Positions 52,085 through 61,115 of a stretch of 64,000 nucleotides of DNA are shown here, piece by piece. The stretch is taken from NCBI GenBank assembly GCA_963576725.1, contig OY755243.1:76468106-76532105 (forward strand), read 5' to 3'. The notes under the pieces are model-generated. The model worked only from the letters and a program-made list of their open reading frames with translations. It was not told where the DNA came from and did not search any database. The translations under genes were made by a program, and so were the position numbers. This stretch comes from Azorinus chamasolen (taxonomy: Eukaryota > Mollusca > Bivalvia > Cardiida > Solecurtidae). Position 1 is the stretch's first letter, and each line of letters starts with the position of its first letter.

Positions 52085-52195
52085 TGCCATTCATTTATTG
52101 AACATAGGAGTCTTAAAAGCAGGTGGTTGCGTAATGCAGGGTAAATGTAACATAGAAAGCTCGTATAGCTCCTTTTGACCTGCATTAAGCTACCA
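52085..52195 (+). mobile_element. MITE D, partial
   Basis: AAAAGCAGGTGGTTGCGTAA, AATGCAGGGTAAATGTAACA and a collapsed hairpin with ACCTGCATTAAGCTACCAGA. The left flank, TTCATTTATTGAACATAGGA, matches the D at 57558. Confidence 0.65.
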
Positions 52196-52375
52196 GATCA
52201 GACAACTCCTATAGGAGCAGTATGGGCATGATTTACTCTATTTGCTTACAGAATAATACATATCTGATTCTACAGTTTCTGCCTTGTCCAAATTGCTCTG
52301 TCCGTATATGCCATTATAAAAAATCATTACGTCACTATATCTTACATAAATATTCATGGAGAAAAGGATGAAAGA
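52193..52375 (+). mobile_element. MITE A, right part
   Basis: Begins within the hairpin (CAGATCAGACAACTCCTATA, GGAGCAGTATGG) and continues to AATATTCATGGAGAAAAGG. It is joined to D where both read CCAGATCAGAC. Confidence 0.65.
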
Positions 52376-52401
52376 AACGCCTGATATCAAAGGTACTGTA
52401 G

Positions 52402-52620
52402 TTAACCATTTCCTTCATATAAACGTGTTTTCACGCATCTACAAACAGAGTAGACCCATGGTCTGCTCTGTTTGCTTATGGAATTTGATAGATCTGTTCT
52501 TAAGCTTCTAAAATGGCTACTACAATTTTCCACGTTCCATAATTCATTATAACTATTTTGGCCATGAGTATTCAGGAGTTATTGAAATTTGGGATAAACA
52601 TACAACAGGTAAAGGGTTAA
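52402..52620 (+). mobile_element. MITE A2, full length, hairpin collapsed
   Basis: TTAACCATTTCCTTCATATA to CAACAGGTAAAGGGTTAA. The hairpin is reduced to AGAGTAGACCCATGGTCTGC, consistent with deletion of the palindrome centre. Confidence 0.85.
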
Positions 52621-52757
52621 ATGACGCTCCAGATAAGAAAAGAATAATGACCCATAAGAGTAACCACATTATCGCTGTATTCTGTAACATAAATGATGGG
52701 AAATGCCATTCTCCTCCGTCATAATTACGTTTAAATGGTCTTTCTAGAATTTTTATC

Positions 52758-53002
52758 TAGCCCTTTCACCGCCAAGGTCGCAAAAATGCATCACGACAAA
52801 TAGTGCAGTCCCAGATCAGACGCCGCCTTTTCAAGGCGGCGTCTGATCAGGGACTGCACTTTTTGTCTCAAACTCTATTTCTATATCTGTGCTTCATTCC
52901 TTTGAAAAATTTGCATTTATTTATCTCATTTCCTTATTTTACATAATGATTTAACTAAATTGGTTTGCAGACGACAATTAGAAATGTGGCGCCGAAATGG
53001 CT
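52758..53002 (+). mobile_element. MITE E, full-length reference copy
   Basis: AGCCCTTTCACCGCCAAGGT to GTGGCGCCGAAATGGCTAG. The hairpin (52797-52868) is GTGCAGTCCCAGATCAGACG with complement, apex CCTTTTCAAGG. The right arm has TTGCATTTATTTATCTCATT. The TTAA termini are mutated here but intact at 61193-61409. Confidence 0.85.
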
Positions 53003-53019
53003 AGTATCCTTAAATGGAA

Positions 53020-53330
53020 GAAACCATTTGATAGATAGCGACAGCAAATGTCTAAGATACAGATTTTAACCATTCCCTCCATATAAACGCTTTTCCACGC
53101 TTTTAGTAGCCGTCTGATCAGGATCTGCTCTGTTTGCTTATGTAATTATAATAGATCTGAGTTCACCTCTTTCACCAAAACCAAAATGCTCATGTGTATA
53201 TATGTCACTGCGAAATTACTGCTTATTTATATTCATGATGTTATCATTTATTTCCTGAATATTCAACAGAGTTAAACTGAAGAAACCATTCGATAAATAG
53301 GGACAGCAAATTTCTAAAACAGTATTCATC
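53020..53330 (+). repeat. Two ~60-bp direct repeats around MITE A (A = 53066-53275)
   Basis: AAGAAACCATTTGATAGATA, then GCGACAGCAAATGTCTAAGA, at 53030, and AAGAAACCATTCGATAAATA, then GGGACAGCAAATTTCTAAAA, at 53281. The A element between them runs TTAACCATTCCCTCCATATA to TCAACAGAGTTAA and has lost its left hairpin arm. The direct repeats look like a small local duplication, not a target duplication. Confidence 0.7.
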
Positions 53331-53543
53331 CATTCCCTCATATTGACGCCTTTTGGCACCTCTGTGAAAGTCACTTATTGAAACCATTGTGATAAATAGA
53401 GCATTTGCTCCATAGGAGCAAATGCTCTGTTTATCACATTGGTTCCTAAACTACAAAATTCCTTTTCAGTGGTAAATGCTCCTTTTCGGTAGATTTATTC
53501 AAAGAGATAGGGTAAAAAAATAGCCCATGAGGTAATGGGTTAA
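53325..53543 (+). mobile_element. MITE B, near full length
   Basis: ATCCATTCCCTCATATTGAC to CCATGAGGTAATGGGTTAA. Near-perfect hairpin (53380-53450), apex TTTGCTCCATAGGAGCAAA. Confidence 0.85.
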
Positions 53544-53738
53544 CCCTTCGCATACTAAACAAAATGTATGCCAAATCTCTGATTAGTTGAATTTTCCCCC
53601 TGCTTTCCGATTTGTTTAACTCTTTGAGAACGTATTGAACGAGTGTAAAAAATATGGGTCCTGATGAGATGCCGAGTTACTCGGCGTCTTATCTGGATCC
53701 AAGCTGTTGTAAATGACAGTCAAGGCACGCTAGTTCGG
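53540..53738 (-). mobile_element. MITE C2
   Basis: Shares TTAA with the preceding B. TTAACCCTTCGCATACTAAA, TTTGAGAACGTATTGAACGA, hairpin GGTCCTGATGAGATGCCGAG with complement (53654-53712), and ACAGTCAAGGCACGCTAGTT. Confidence 0.7.
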
Positions 53739-53886
53739 TACTTAATTTGATATAGAATACATAAAGGACACTCATTATCTATATATAACGCTCTTGCAAT
53801 ATCTATTATATGCTACCATTATACAATGTATTGTACACTTGTATCTTTAACCCCTTTCCCTTATCATATTCATGAAAGACCAGGGA

Positions 53887-54235
53887 CATAGCTAGCGATA
53901 CGCACTGACGCACATACGTAACAGCAATCTGAAAGGTGAAAACATTGGCATGGCCAAAATGGAACAAAACTACAAGGCTAAGAGGGCGGGTGCAGACTTT
54001 GGTAAACGTCGTGTCTTCAACCTATTTCCTGACATTGACGTCTTTTGACGCCTATGTAATAGTAACCCTTTAAAAACCATTGTAATAAATAGAGCATTTG
54101 CTCCTATATGAGCAAATGCTCTATTTATCAAAATGGTTTCAAAACTACACAGTTCTAAATTTTCCGGGAGAGATACATGCACCCGGAACCCTATAGCAAC
54201 GATAGGTAAATTACACGTGGATTCAGCTACGCTCC
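53887..54235 (+). repeat. Dispersed repeat L, copy 1 (contains a MITE B)
   Basis: GGGACATAGCTAGCGATACG, CGTAACAGCAATCTGAAAGG, GGCATGGCCAAAATGG, then a B element (54020-54160, hairpin around TTTGCTCCTATATGAGCAAA), then TTTTCCGGGAGAGATACATG and GATTCAGCTACGCTCCTG. The second copy at 62662 carries B at the same place. Confidence 0.75.
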
Positions 54236-54470
54236 TGAAGATGTAACGACATCATCACTTTTCACTAGCTGATTTTTCATAACGGCATATAAACGCAGGA
54301 TATAAACGCATAACGGCATATAAACGCAAGATAGTCTGACTTTGGACAAAACCTGTAGAATAATATGTTTGTAATTCGATAAACACACCGAGCAGACCCT
54401 GATCAAAAGGGTCCAACAGGAGCCGTCTGATATGGGTCTACACTGATTGCAAAGGTGCCAAAGTTCAGAC
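54236..54470 (-). mobile_element. MITE A, eroded
   Basis: GATGTAACGACATCATCACT, a local 29-bp tandem duplication (CATAACGGCATATAAACGCA), and hairpin 54388-54450 (GACCCTGATCAAAAGGGTCC, apex CAACAGGAG). Confidence 0.65.
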
Positions 54471-54566
54471 ATATTTAGCGAAGATATTCCTTTTAATTCG
54501 TTAACGTATTATACTAAAATTAGACAAAAAAAGTCGGAACAAATTTTAGCTCAACGAGTACAGCTC

Positions 54567-54814
54567 TTAACGCTATCCCTCATATAAACACATTTTCACG
54601 CATTTGCAAACAGAGCAGACCCAGATCAGACGGCTCCCATAGGAGCCGTCTGATCAGGGTCTGCTCTGTTTGCTAATACAGTATGAAAGCTGTGTCTTTA
54701 CTTTCTAAAATGGCTACAATTTACCATTTTCCGTATTTTATTATAACTATTTTGTACATGAATATTCAGTAGGTACTGACATTTGAAATTAACAGAGAAC
54801 ATGGAAAGGGTTAA
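54567..54814 (+). mobile_element. MITE A2, full-length reference copy
   Basis: TTAACGCTATCCCTCATATA to AACATGGAAAGGGTTAA. Near-perfect hairpin (54604-54672): AGCAGACCCAGATCAGACGG with complement, apex CTCCCATAGGAG, keeping the A/A mismatch. Confidence 0.9.
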
Positions 54815-55070
54815 CTAACAAAACTGCTGGAAGTCAAAGTCCTGTTGACGGTAATTGAATGCCGTCTTACATTGTTTATCATCACGTCGGTTTTAGTTTT
54901 CTTGTCAGGTTTTGCATGACAAATGGTGAGAAAAGTCAATTTCTAAAGCTTATTTTAACCATCTATACGTCCTGCGTGACTTATGATAAGTTTTGCAAAT
55001 TACTTTGAGATATATTCTACATGTAATTGAATATTTATTGGAGTACATTTGTATCTTATACATGACTCGG

Positions 55071-55295
55071 TTAACACGATCTCTCCTACTGACGCCTACG
55101 CCTTTGTAAAACTCATTATTTGCAACCATTGTGATAAATAAAGCATTTGCTCCACAGGAGCAAATGCTCTATTTATCACAACGATTTCAAAACTTTACAG
55201 TTCTAAAACATCTCCTTTTCTATAGTTAATCCTCCTTTTCGGTAGATTAATTCAAAGAGGTTGGGTCTAAAATAGCCTAAGAGGGAATGAGTTAA
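55071..55295 (+). mobile_element. MITE B, full length
   Basis: TTAACACGATCTCTCCTACT to AGAGGGAATGAGTTAA. Near-perfect hairpin (55115-55190), apex TTTGCTCCACAGGAGCAAA. Confidence 0.85.
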
Positions 55296-55360
55296 TCACT
55301 GGATGAACTATGAGTACAGCGTACCTTCATATAGACACATGTTTACGGTCATTACTGTAA

Positions 55361-55433
55361 GTTAACCCTTTACACCACATAGACACATGTTGAACCGTTT
55401 GCAAACAGAGTAGACCTAGGTCAGACGGCACCA
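55361..55433 (+). mobile_element. MITE A, left fragment
   Basis: TTAACCCTTTACACCACATA then one hairpin arm (GTAGACCTAGGTCAGACGGC). Confidence 0.6.
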
Positions 55434-55496
55434 GAAATCCAGAAATTGTACTTCCTTTGAGTGGTCTTTTTAGACAGTTTACTGTATTTTCAAAAC

Positions 55497-55702
55497 CAGT
55501 AAAACCTCTCTATAACGACCACTGAATTGTGTTAATTACTTGGTATTTAGAGCAGGTGGCTGCTTAAAGCAAGGTGAAAGTAAAACAGAACGCTCCTATG
55601 GAGCGTTCTGTTTTACTTTCACCTTTCTTTAAGCAGCAACCTGCCTTTAACACAAAATAATTGATGTAACTTAGTGGTCGTTATAGAGAGTTTTTTACTG
55701 TA
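55497..55702 (+). mobile_element. MITE D2, full length
   Basis: CAGTAAAACCTCTCTATAAC to TATAGAGAGTTTTTTACTGT. Perfect inner hairpin (55555-55645): GAAAGTAAAACAGAACGCTC, apex CTATGGAG, and complement. Confidence 0.85.
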
Positions 55703-55999
55703 TTTGCATATGTTTTCGATTGAGTAAGATACATATTGGTTTAACCCTCTATCTGATAGATATGCCTTTTGATGCATCGGCAAACCTGATAGATCCAGAT
55801 CAGATATATCTATAGCAGAACACCCATGTAGATCAACCGACCCACCGCAAGCCAGCTGGAAGGCTTCTTCCCCCATATACAAATCAGTCTTAAGTTCAAG
55901 GTAAGTCGATCAAAAGATCGCTCACATAGAGACAAAATTTATAATTTGATTTCACCGGTAGATATGAGAAAGCCAGGTCATTTCCAAACCCAATTATGA
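55530..55999 (+). repeat. Dispersed duplication of ~470 bp, copy 2
   Basis: Counterpart of 21560-22031, direct orientation, 34 kb away. It includes most of the D2 element and then AACCCTCTATCTGATAGATA, CACCCATGTAGATCAACCGA and AGAAAGCCAGGTCATTTCC. Homology stops at CCCAATTATGA in both. Confidence 0.8.
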
Positions 56000-56169
56000 T
56001 ATATCAATTCCTTCTTATTTTACCGTAATGTTGCCTAATCGTGTCAAATACCAGAAGTGCGCATCAGACTTTGAAATTAAAAATGGCATCATTTTCTCCC
56101 CGCGGGACGACGGAAATAGGGTGCCTTCGGAATCTGATATTCGACACATCGAAAGTTTATTTTGCTTTC

Positions 56170-56310
56170 ACTCTTTGCCCGTTAAGTAACTGTCGTCTGA
56201 TACAATTGTATTCTGCTACAACTGTCGTCGTCTGCTACAATTGTATTCTGCTACAAACCGTCGTCGTCTGCTACACTTGTCGTCTGCAACAATTGCATAA
56301 AGTACAGAAT
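56170..56310 (+). repeat. GTCGTCTGCTACAA tandem repeat
   Basis: About six imperfect units of GTCGTCTGCTACAATTGTAT. The word is the complement of the C right-arm text GTAGCAGACGAC, so it is probably an amplified C end. Confidence 0.7.
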
Positions 56311-56311
56311 A

Positions 56312-56487
56312 TCCTCTCTAAAGCGACTAAATAATGAATAAATATGGATATCTTTTAAAAGGAGCAGGTTGGATGCTAAATGCAGGAGCTTTCTGCATAA
56401 CTTTTGTCCTGCATTAAGCTACCACCTGTCCATACAACCCCAAAATCAGACCCGTTTGGGTGGTCGCTTAAGAGGGGTATTACTGTA
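56312..56487 (+). mobile_element. MITE D, one hairpin arm
   Basis: CCTCTCTAAAGCGACTAAAT, GGATGCTAAATGCAGGAGCT, then GCATAACTTTTGTCCTGCAT and GGTCGCTTAAGAGGGGTATT. Confidence 0.7.
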
Positions 56488-56596
56488 AGTGTAAAGTGTA
56501 ATTTCATAGAAAAATACGACCAGTTTGGATTCCGATGAGACACCAAGTAAGCGCATAGATACACATACAATGTACATGTGCTTAGCAGACGAATAT

Positions 56597-56745
56597 GTCC
56601 ACCCTTTACCCCATACAAACTCGTTTTTTGCGAACAGAGTAGATCCAGATTAAACGACTCCTGAGGGAGTCCTCTAACCAGGATCTACTCCGTTTGCTTA
56701 TGACTTAAAATAGATGTGGGTTTTCAATTTCTGCCAAACGGTTAA
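56597..56745 (+). mobile_element. MITE A, left part
   Basis: CCACCCTTTACCCCATACAA, hairpin (56630-56700) AGTAGATCCAGATTAAACGA with complement, apex TCCTGAGGGAG, then TTGCTTATGACTTAAAATAG. Confidence 0.7.
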
Positions 56746-56991
56746 AAGAAGGAAAATATCCTGGTCAGATTCCACACTATAGATCTATAAATACCAGATC
56801 TTGCAAAAAAAAGCTGATCATAAATGTTAAATTATTTTAGAATATAAGTTCTTAAGAGGACGAGTTTTCAGCTATCAATGATTTAATCCGATTGTCAAAG
56901 AGATTAGGTTTAGTGTCACACCCCGAGTAAGTTATACCAATTACTCGCCTGAGGAAATAATATAATTATATTGGAAGATAGGTCTTTAAGT

Positions 56992-57340
56992 TAACCCTTT
57001 CCTCCATAAATACGCCTTAAGTTAACCCTTTACAGAACTCTAGGTAAATGTGCGTATTCAAATACAGGTACTAAAATCTGCATTTCTCCACCGAAACCCT
57101 TAGCTGTCACCACTCTTTAGAACTGTACAGGAGCCGTCTGTTCTGGGAATACTCTGTTTGCAAAGGCGCGAAAAGGCGTGTATATTGGATTGGAGCCGTC
57201 TGATCAGGGTCTGCTCTGTTTGCTTATGATATTATAATAAATCTGGATCCACAGTTTCTACCTATACCAAAACATCTTGTGCACATACAAAAGTATGCCA
57301 ATGTACAAATTCAGCCAATAAATAGTATTAATGTTATGAT
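56992..57340 (+). mobile_element. Mosaic of MITE A and palindrome G fragments
   Basis: TTAACCCTTTCCTCCATAAA and a second TTAACCCTTTACAGAACTCT (57014). A G left arm (TTTCTCCACCGAAACCC, CACCACTCTTTAGAA, 57083-57125). An A arm in reverse (CAGGAGCCGTCTGTTCTGGG). Then an A right part (GGAGCCGTCTGATCAGGGTC to GCCAATAAATAGTATTAATG). Confidence 0.6.
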
Positions 57341-57557
57341 TTATTTGAACAGGTAAGTCTGATACGGGGAAATCGGTAACGACTTGTCTTTTGAAAATAT
57401 CATCACAAAATACCATCTGTGTTTCATGGACGGTATAATATGACAGCGATAATAGTTAATTATTGTAAACATGACCCAGTTAATCGATTAACAGGATTAG
57501 CAAGGCTGCTGTTGCATGATTTTTTTTGAGGAATTCAGATCAAGATATGTACTTATA

Positions 57558-57750
57558 TACAGTAGAACCTGTCTTAAGCGATCATTCATTTATTGAACAC
57601 AGGAGTCGTAAAACAGATGGCTGCTTAATGCAGGACAAAAGTAATGCAGAAAGCTCCTATAGGAGCTTTCTGCATCACTTCTGACCTGCATTAAGTTACG
57701 ACCTGCCTTGTATATCGTTTTGATAGTCTCTTAAGACATGCTCTACTTTA
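57558..57750 (+). mobile_element. MITE D, full length
   Basis: TACAGTAGAACCTGTCTTAA to TCTTAAGACATGCTCTACTT. Strong hairpin (57605-57700): CTTAATGCAGGACAAAAGTA, apex AAAGCTCCTATAGGAGCTTT, and complement. A 25-bp tandem duplication (ATCACACCCCTATAGCGGTT) follows at 57770-57815. Confidence 0.85.
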
Positions 57751-57931
57751 TTCAAATGTTTTATCACATCCCTATAGCGGTTCATGTTTTATCACACCCC
57801 TATAGCGGTTCATTCCATTATGTCGCAAGTTCGGGAATTATCTCTGTCTTTTTATTACACTTTTCTTTCATCCTTTCTGGGACACCAATTTCAAGATAAA
57901 TAATAACTGTTTGAAAACCAAATTCTTATCT

Positions 57932-58110
57932 TAAACCCTTATCATGCTAAGGGTGACTTGATTCGCGTTTGCAAGCAACTTGGATCCAGATGAGATGCCG
58001 AGTAACTCGTTCGTTCTCAAGTTTTGATTGGTCAATCAAAAGCTTGAGAACGAAACTCAGACTCAACTAAAAGCTTTATAAGCATGGACCCAGAGTTTTT
58101 GCACACATTA
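57932..58110 (+). mobile_element. MITE C2 with nested foldback
   Basis: TTAAACCCTTATCATGCTAA and CAACTTGGATCCAGATGAGA. In place of the return arm there is a palindrome GTTCGTTCTCAAGTTTTGAT, TGGTCAATCAAAAGCTTGAG, AACGAAACTCAGACTCAACT. It resembles the palindrome nested at 28840 (shared TCAGACTCAA and TTTATAA words). Confidence 0.6.
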
Positions 58111-58361
58111 TTGTTTTCAGTACTATAAGGGTTACGAAATAAGATAGATATGCGGTGAAACCTATTGTTATCAAATCGTATACAATTATCAAAGACGTAC
58201 AGTACTCTAAAGTACTCAAAATACCACCTAGTCAACAAGAATGGGTTTCTTTAAAAGTAGGAAGCTGTGAAGAAACTACTTTCAACAGGAACTGCATTAG
58301 TTTTGTTCAGCATTGAGATATCACCAGTCTACATACCCAACTATTAGGTTCCTTTAATATT

Positions 58362-58784
58362 TTACTCCTTAAATACGCTTTTTCACGCCTTTGCAAGCAG
58401 GGTAGAGCCAGATCATTGGAGCCGTCTGATCAGGGTCTGCTGTGTTTGCTGATAAGATTACATAGATCTGGGCCCGTATTCATAAAGCTCCTAAGGAGAA
58501 AACTAAGAGAATTCCTTGAATACTCCTTACTGGTATAAAATCAACAAAGTTATGAAAGAGAAATACAGCTTTATATAAAGCACATATTTAACAAAATATT
58601 TTTAAAGTCATTTAGATATAGACAGAAATGTTGTCCTTAAGTTGTCCTAAGGTTAAAATATTCCTAAGGAGCTTTATGAATATTGGCCCTGATTCTTTAG
58701 TTTCTGCCATGGTCAAAACGTCCGGCGTCCATGTGGTATTATAACAATTAATCTATTTGATATATTCCTGGAGTAGCGGTTTAA
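58362..58784 (+). mobile_element. MITE A interrupted by element M
   Basis: TTTACTCCTTAAATACGCTT, hairpin with a shortened left arm (58392-58452), CATAGATCTG, element M, then ATTCTTTAGTTTCTGCCATG and the end GGAGTAGCGGTTTAA. Removing M and one CTG gives the normal A text AGATCTGATTCT. Confidence 0.8.
58471..58688 (+). mobile_element. MITE M with 3-bp CTG target duplication
   Basis: This 218-bp element has inverted ends GGCCCGTATTCATAAAGCTC and GAGCTTTATGAATATTGGCC, with CCTAAGGAG inside each. CTG flanks it at 58468-58470 and 58689-58691. A 3-bp duplication of this kind fits PIF/Harbinger-type MITEs (inference). No ORF. Confidence 0.8.
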
Positions 58785-58994
58785 CCCTTTCGCTGCCGAA
58801 CTCTGTCGTCTGCTAACTTTGTCGTCTGCTACAAATTTTCATTTTTTGATTTTCTTCATTTTTGTTTCAAAAACATAGTAACAGTAACAAACAGTTTGGA
58901 TCCTGATGAGACGCCGAGTTACCCGGCGTCTCATCTGGATCCAAACTGTTTGCATAGGTAATCACAGATCCGGCATTGGCAGTGAAAGGGTTAA
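58781..58994 (-). mobile_element. MITE C, full length
   Basis: TTAACCCTTTCGCTGCCGAA to CATTGGCAGTGAAAGGGTTAA. Near-perfect hairpin (58887-58955), apex GCCGAGTTACCCGGC. Reverse orientation of 51773. Confidence 0.9.
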
Positions 58995-59054
58995 AGTGGT
59001 CGCTCTTCAGCATGATAAATTGATTTTTTCATCTTAGTAATCGTTAAATGATAT

Positions 59055-59230
59055 TCTTAGGTAACAGCTAGGGTTCAGATGAGACCCCGAAAAATTGAGC
59101 GTCTCATTAGGGTCTAAACTTCAACTGAGAAAGGGTTAATGCAGGACAAAAGTAAAACAAAAAGCTTCTAGAAAAGTTTTCTGCATAACTTTCGTCCCGT
59201 CTTAAGTAACCAAATTTAGAGTAAATCCTG
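59055..59230 (+). mobile_element. MITE C-like hairpin inserted at the TTAA of a MITE D
   Basis: The hairpin GGGTTCAGATGAGACCCCGA to CTCATTAGGGTCTAAACTTC ends GAGAAAGGGTTAA. It runs on into D sequence TGCAGGACAAAAGTAAAACA, AAGCTTCTAGAAAAGTTTTC and CTTTCGTCCCGTCTTAAG. Confidence 0.6.
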
Positions 59231-59234
59231 CAAT

Positions 59235-59542
59235 ATGATCACCAAACGGTGTTCGTAACGGCAGGTGGTTGCTAAATGCAGGGCGGACGTTATACTGAAA
59301 GCTCCTCTACATCTACATCTAAATAATACTGACCACCTTCAGCAAATTGAAGATTATGTCAGAGGTGTGAGTGTTATGCGAAAGAGGACGCAGAACAAAA
59401 CAGTTTGATAAAGAGAACATATTGAGGATTTGAAGGCAGTTGCTTTCTGCATTACTTTCGTTCTGCATTAAGCAACCAGCTGTTTTTTAAAACATCTTTA
59501 TTTATTTACAAAGTGGTCGCTTTAGTGGGGTGCTACTGTTTA
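59235..59542 (+). mobile_element. MITE D with ~120-bp insertion in the hairpin
   Basis: GGCAGGTGGTTGCTAAATGC and GAAAGCTCCTC are followed by unrelated sequence (59307-59440). D then resumes with TTTCTGCATTACTTTCGTTC and ends GGTCGCTTTAGTGGGGTGCT. Confidence 0.65.
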
Positions 59543-59571
59543 CTTATTTTGGATGGTCACTATATACAACC

Positions 59572-59842
59572 GAACCGCGATATCTCGAACTCGGATAACT
59601 CGAAGTAAAAGTTCGAACTTTCCAAAATTTACAATAAAGAATTACTCTAAAATGTATCACTACGTATATCAAGATACACACTTAACAGCTTAATGCCTTA
59701 AGCTACCGACTGTCTTACATGTTATCTTTTTTTATAGTAAGCTTGAGAAATTGTCCATATTAGAAATCGGATAACTCGAACCTCTGTTATCTCGAAGTAA
59801 TTTGTATGGTCCCTTGAAGTTCGAGATATCGAAGTTCAAATG
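59572..59842 (+). mobile_element. MITE N (GATATCTCGAACT ends)
   Basis: CCGCGATATCTCGAACTCGG and ATAACTCGAAGTAAAAGTTC at left. CGGATAACTCGAACCTCTGT and TTGAAGTTCGAGATATCGAA at right. These inverted ends of about 40-50 bp resemble widespread mariner-type MITEs (from memory). A D fragment (CAGCTTAATGCCTTAAGCTA) sits in the middle. Confidence 0.65.
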
Positions 59843-60090
59843 TACATATAATCTTTTCCCACGCTTTCCATGACTTGGATCGTACATGTATATACAATAC
59901 AGTATGTCACACTATGGGAAAGGCCTTTGTACTCCGAGAGGTCAATGTGGATCTGCCTACTTACTCCCTTAGGTAATTATGTCAGTCTGGAAAGGCTCTG
60001 GAAACTACATCAACTTTATCAAGGTATGTCTGTTCCTTCGACATCCAAGATACATGTGATAAAAAAACCAAGTATACAGCAAAATCTATC

Positions 60091-60314
60091 TTAACCCATT
60101 TGCTCCCACGATCCCGTATATGGGACGTAGGCAAACAGTGTAGACTCTGATCAGACGCCGCATAATGCGGCGTCTGATCAGAGTCTACACTGTTTGCTGA
60201 TAGGAAATTCAATATAAAACAAAAATGAAAATTTAGACCAGACATCCCTTAGATAAAAGATAGACTAATCCAATATATAAGCATGGAAGAATCCACTGAG
60301 AGCAAATGGGTTAA
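60091..60314 (+). mobile_element. MITE K, full-length reference copy
   Basis: TTAACCCATTTGCTCCCACG to CACTGAGAGCAAATGGGTTAA, TTAA both sides. Perfect hairpin (60128-60200): CAAACAGTGTAGACTCTGAT and CAGACGCCGCATAATGCGGC with complement. The right arm has TAGACTAATCCAATATATAA. Confidence 0.9.
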
Positions 60315-60561
60315 TCATTTCCCTGTTGAATACTCATGTACGTGTATAAATAATGACATCATGGATATTAATTACAATTATTTTTTATACTGTCATATGG
60401 CTACAGGACATTTGGCTACGGCAGAACATGCAGATCAGGTCTACATGTATATAATACCATAAGCAAAGACAGCAGACCATGATCAGACATTTTTTTAGGG
60501 TCTACTGGGTCCACTCTGTTTGCAGAGGCGTGAACAGGCGTTTATTTGAGGGGAAGGGGTA
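60311..60561 (-). mobile_element. MITE A, full length
   Basis: Shares TTAA with the preceding K. TTAATCATTTCCCTGTTGAA to TTGAGGGGAAGGGGTAA. The hairpin (60462-60525) has lost most of one arm. Confidence 0.75.
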
Positions 60562-60564
60562 AAC

Positions 60565-60739
60565 GATCATTTAAGCGACGTCGAGTTAAGGCAGGTGGTA
60601 GCTTAATGTAGGTCAAGTGTAATACAAAACGCTCCTATAGGAGTTTTCTGCACTATGTTTCTCCTGCATTATGCAGCCACCTGCTGTTTAAAAGCATATG
60701 TTGATTCCATAAATGGTCGCTTATGACAAGTTCTACTGT
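60565..60739 (+). mobile_element. MITE D
   Basis: The left end is lost. GGCAGGTGGTAGCTTAATGT, apex ACGCTCCTATAGGAGTTTT, CTCCTGCATTATGCAGCCAC, and the end GACAAGTTCTACTGTA. Confidence 0.7.
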
Positions 60740-60799
60740 ACTCAAATATTTTTGCGGTAATAATCTATTGTGTATTGTGTGCTAATTAAGCAAAGGTCT

Positions 60800-61115
60800 C
60801 TACAACAACCACCCAAAACGAGATCTAATTGGGGGCTTAAAGGCAGGTGGTAGCTGAACTCATTCCCTCCTAGACTATATTTAGACCCAATCTACCGAAA
60901 AGGAGCATTAACTGGAGAAAAGGATTTTTTTTAAGTTTGTAGTTTGAAACCATTGTGATAAATAGAGCATTTGCTCCTGCTCTATTTATCACAATGGTTT
61001 CATAAAGTGACTTTTACAGAGGCATAGAAAGGCGTATTTATGGAGGAAAAGGTTTATGCAGGACAAGAGGTGTATAGAAAAATTCTGCATTTTTACGATC
61101 TACATTAAACAGTCA
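60800..61115 (+). mobile_element. MITE D interrupted by MITE B (B = ~60854-61053, minus)
   Basis: D left: AAGGTCTCTACAACAACCAC, AAAGGCAGGTGGTAGCTGAA. Then an inverted B: CTCATTCCCTCCTAGACTAT, CGAAAAGGAGCATTAACTGG, hairpin AACCATTGTGATAAATAGAG with complement, ending AAAGGCGTATTTATGGAGGA, AAAGGTTTA. D resumes TGCAGGACAAGAGGTGTATA. The insertion point is the TTAATGCAGG site, as at 2386 but with B in the other orientation. Confidence 0.75.
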
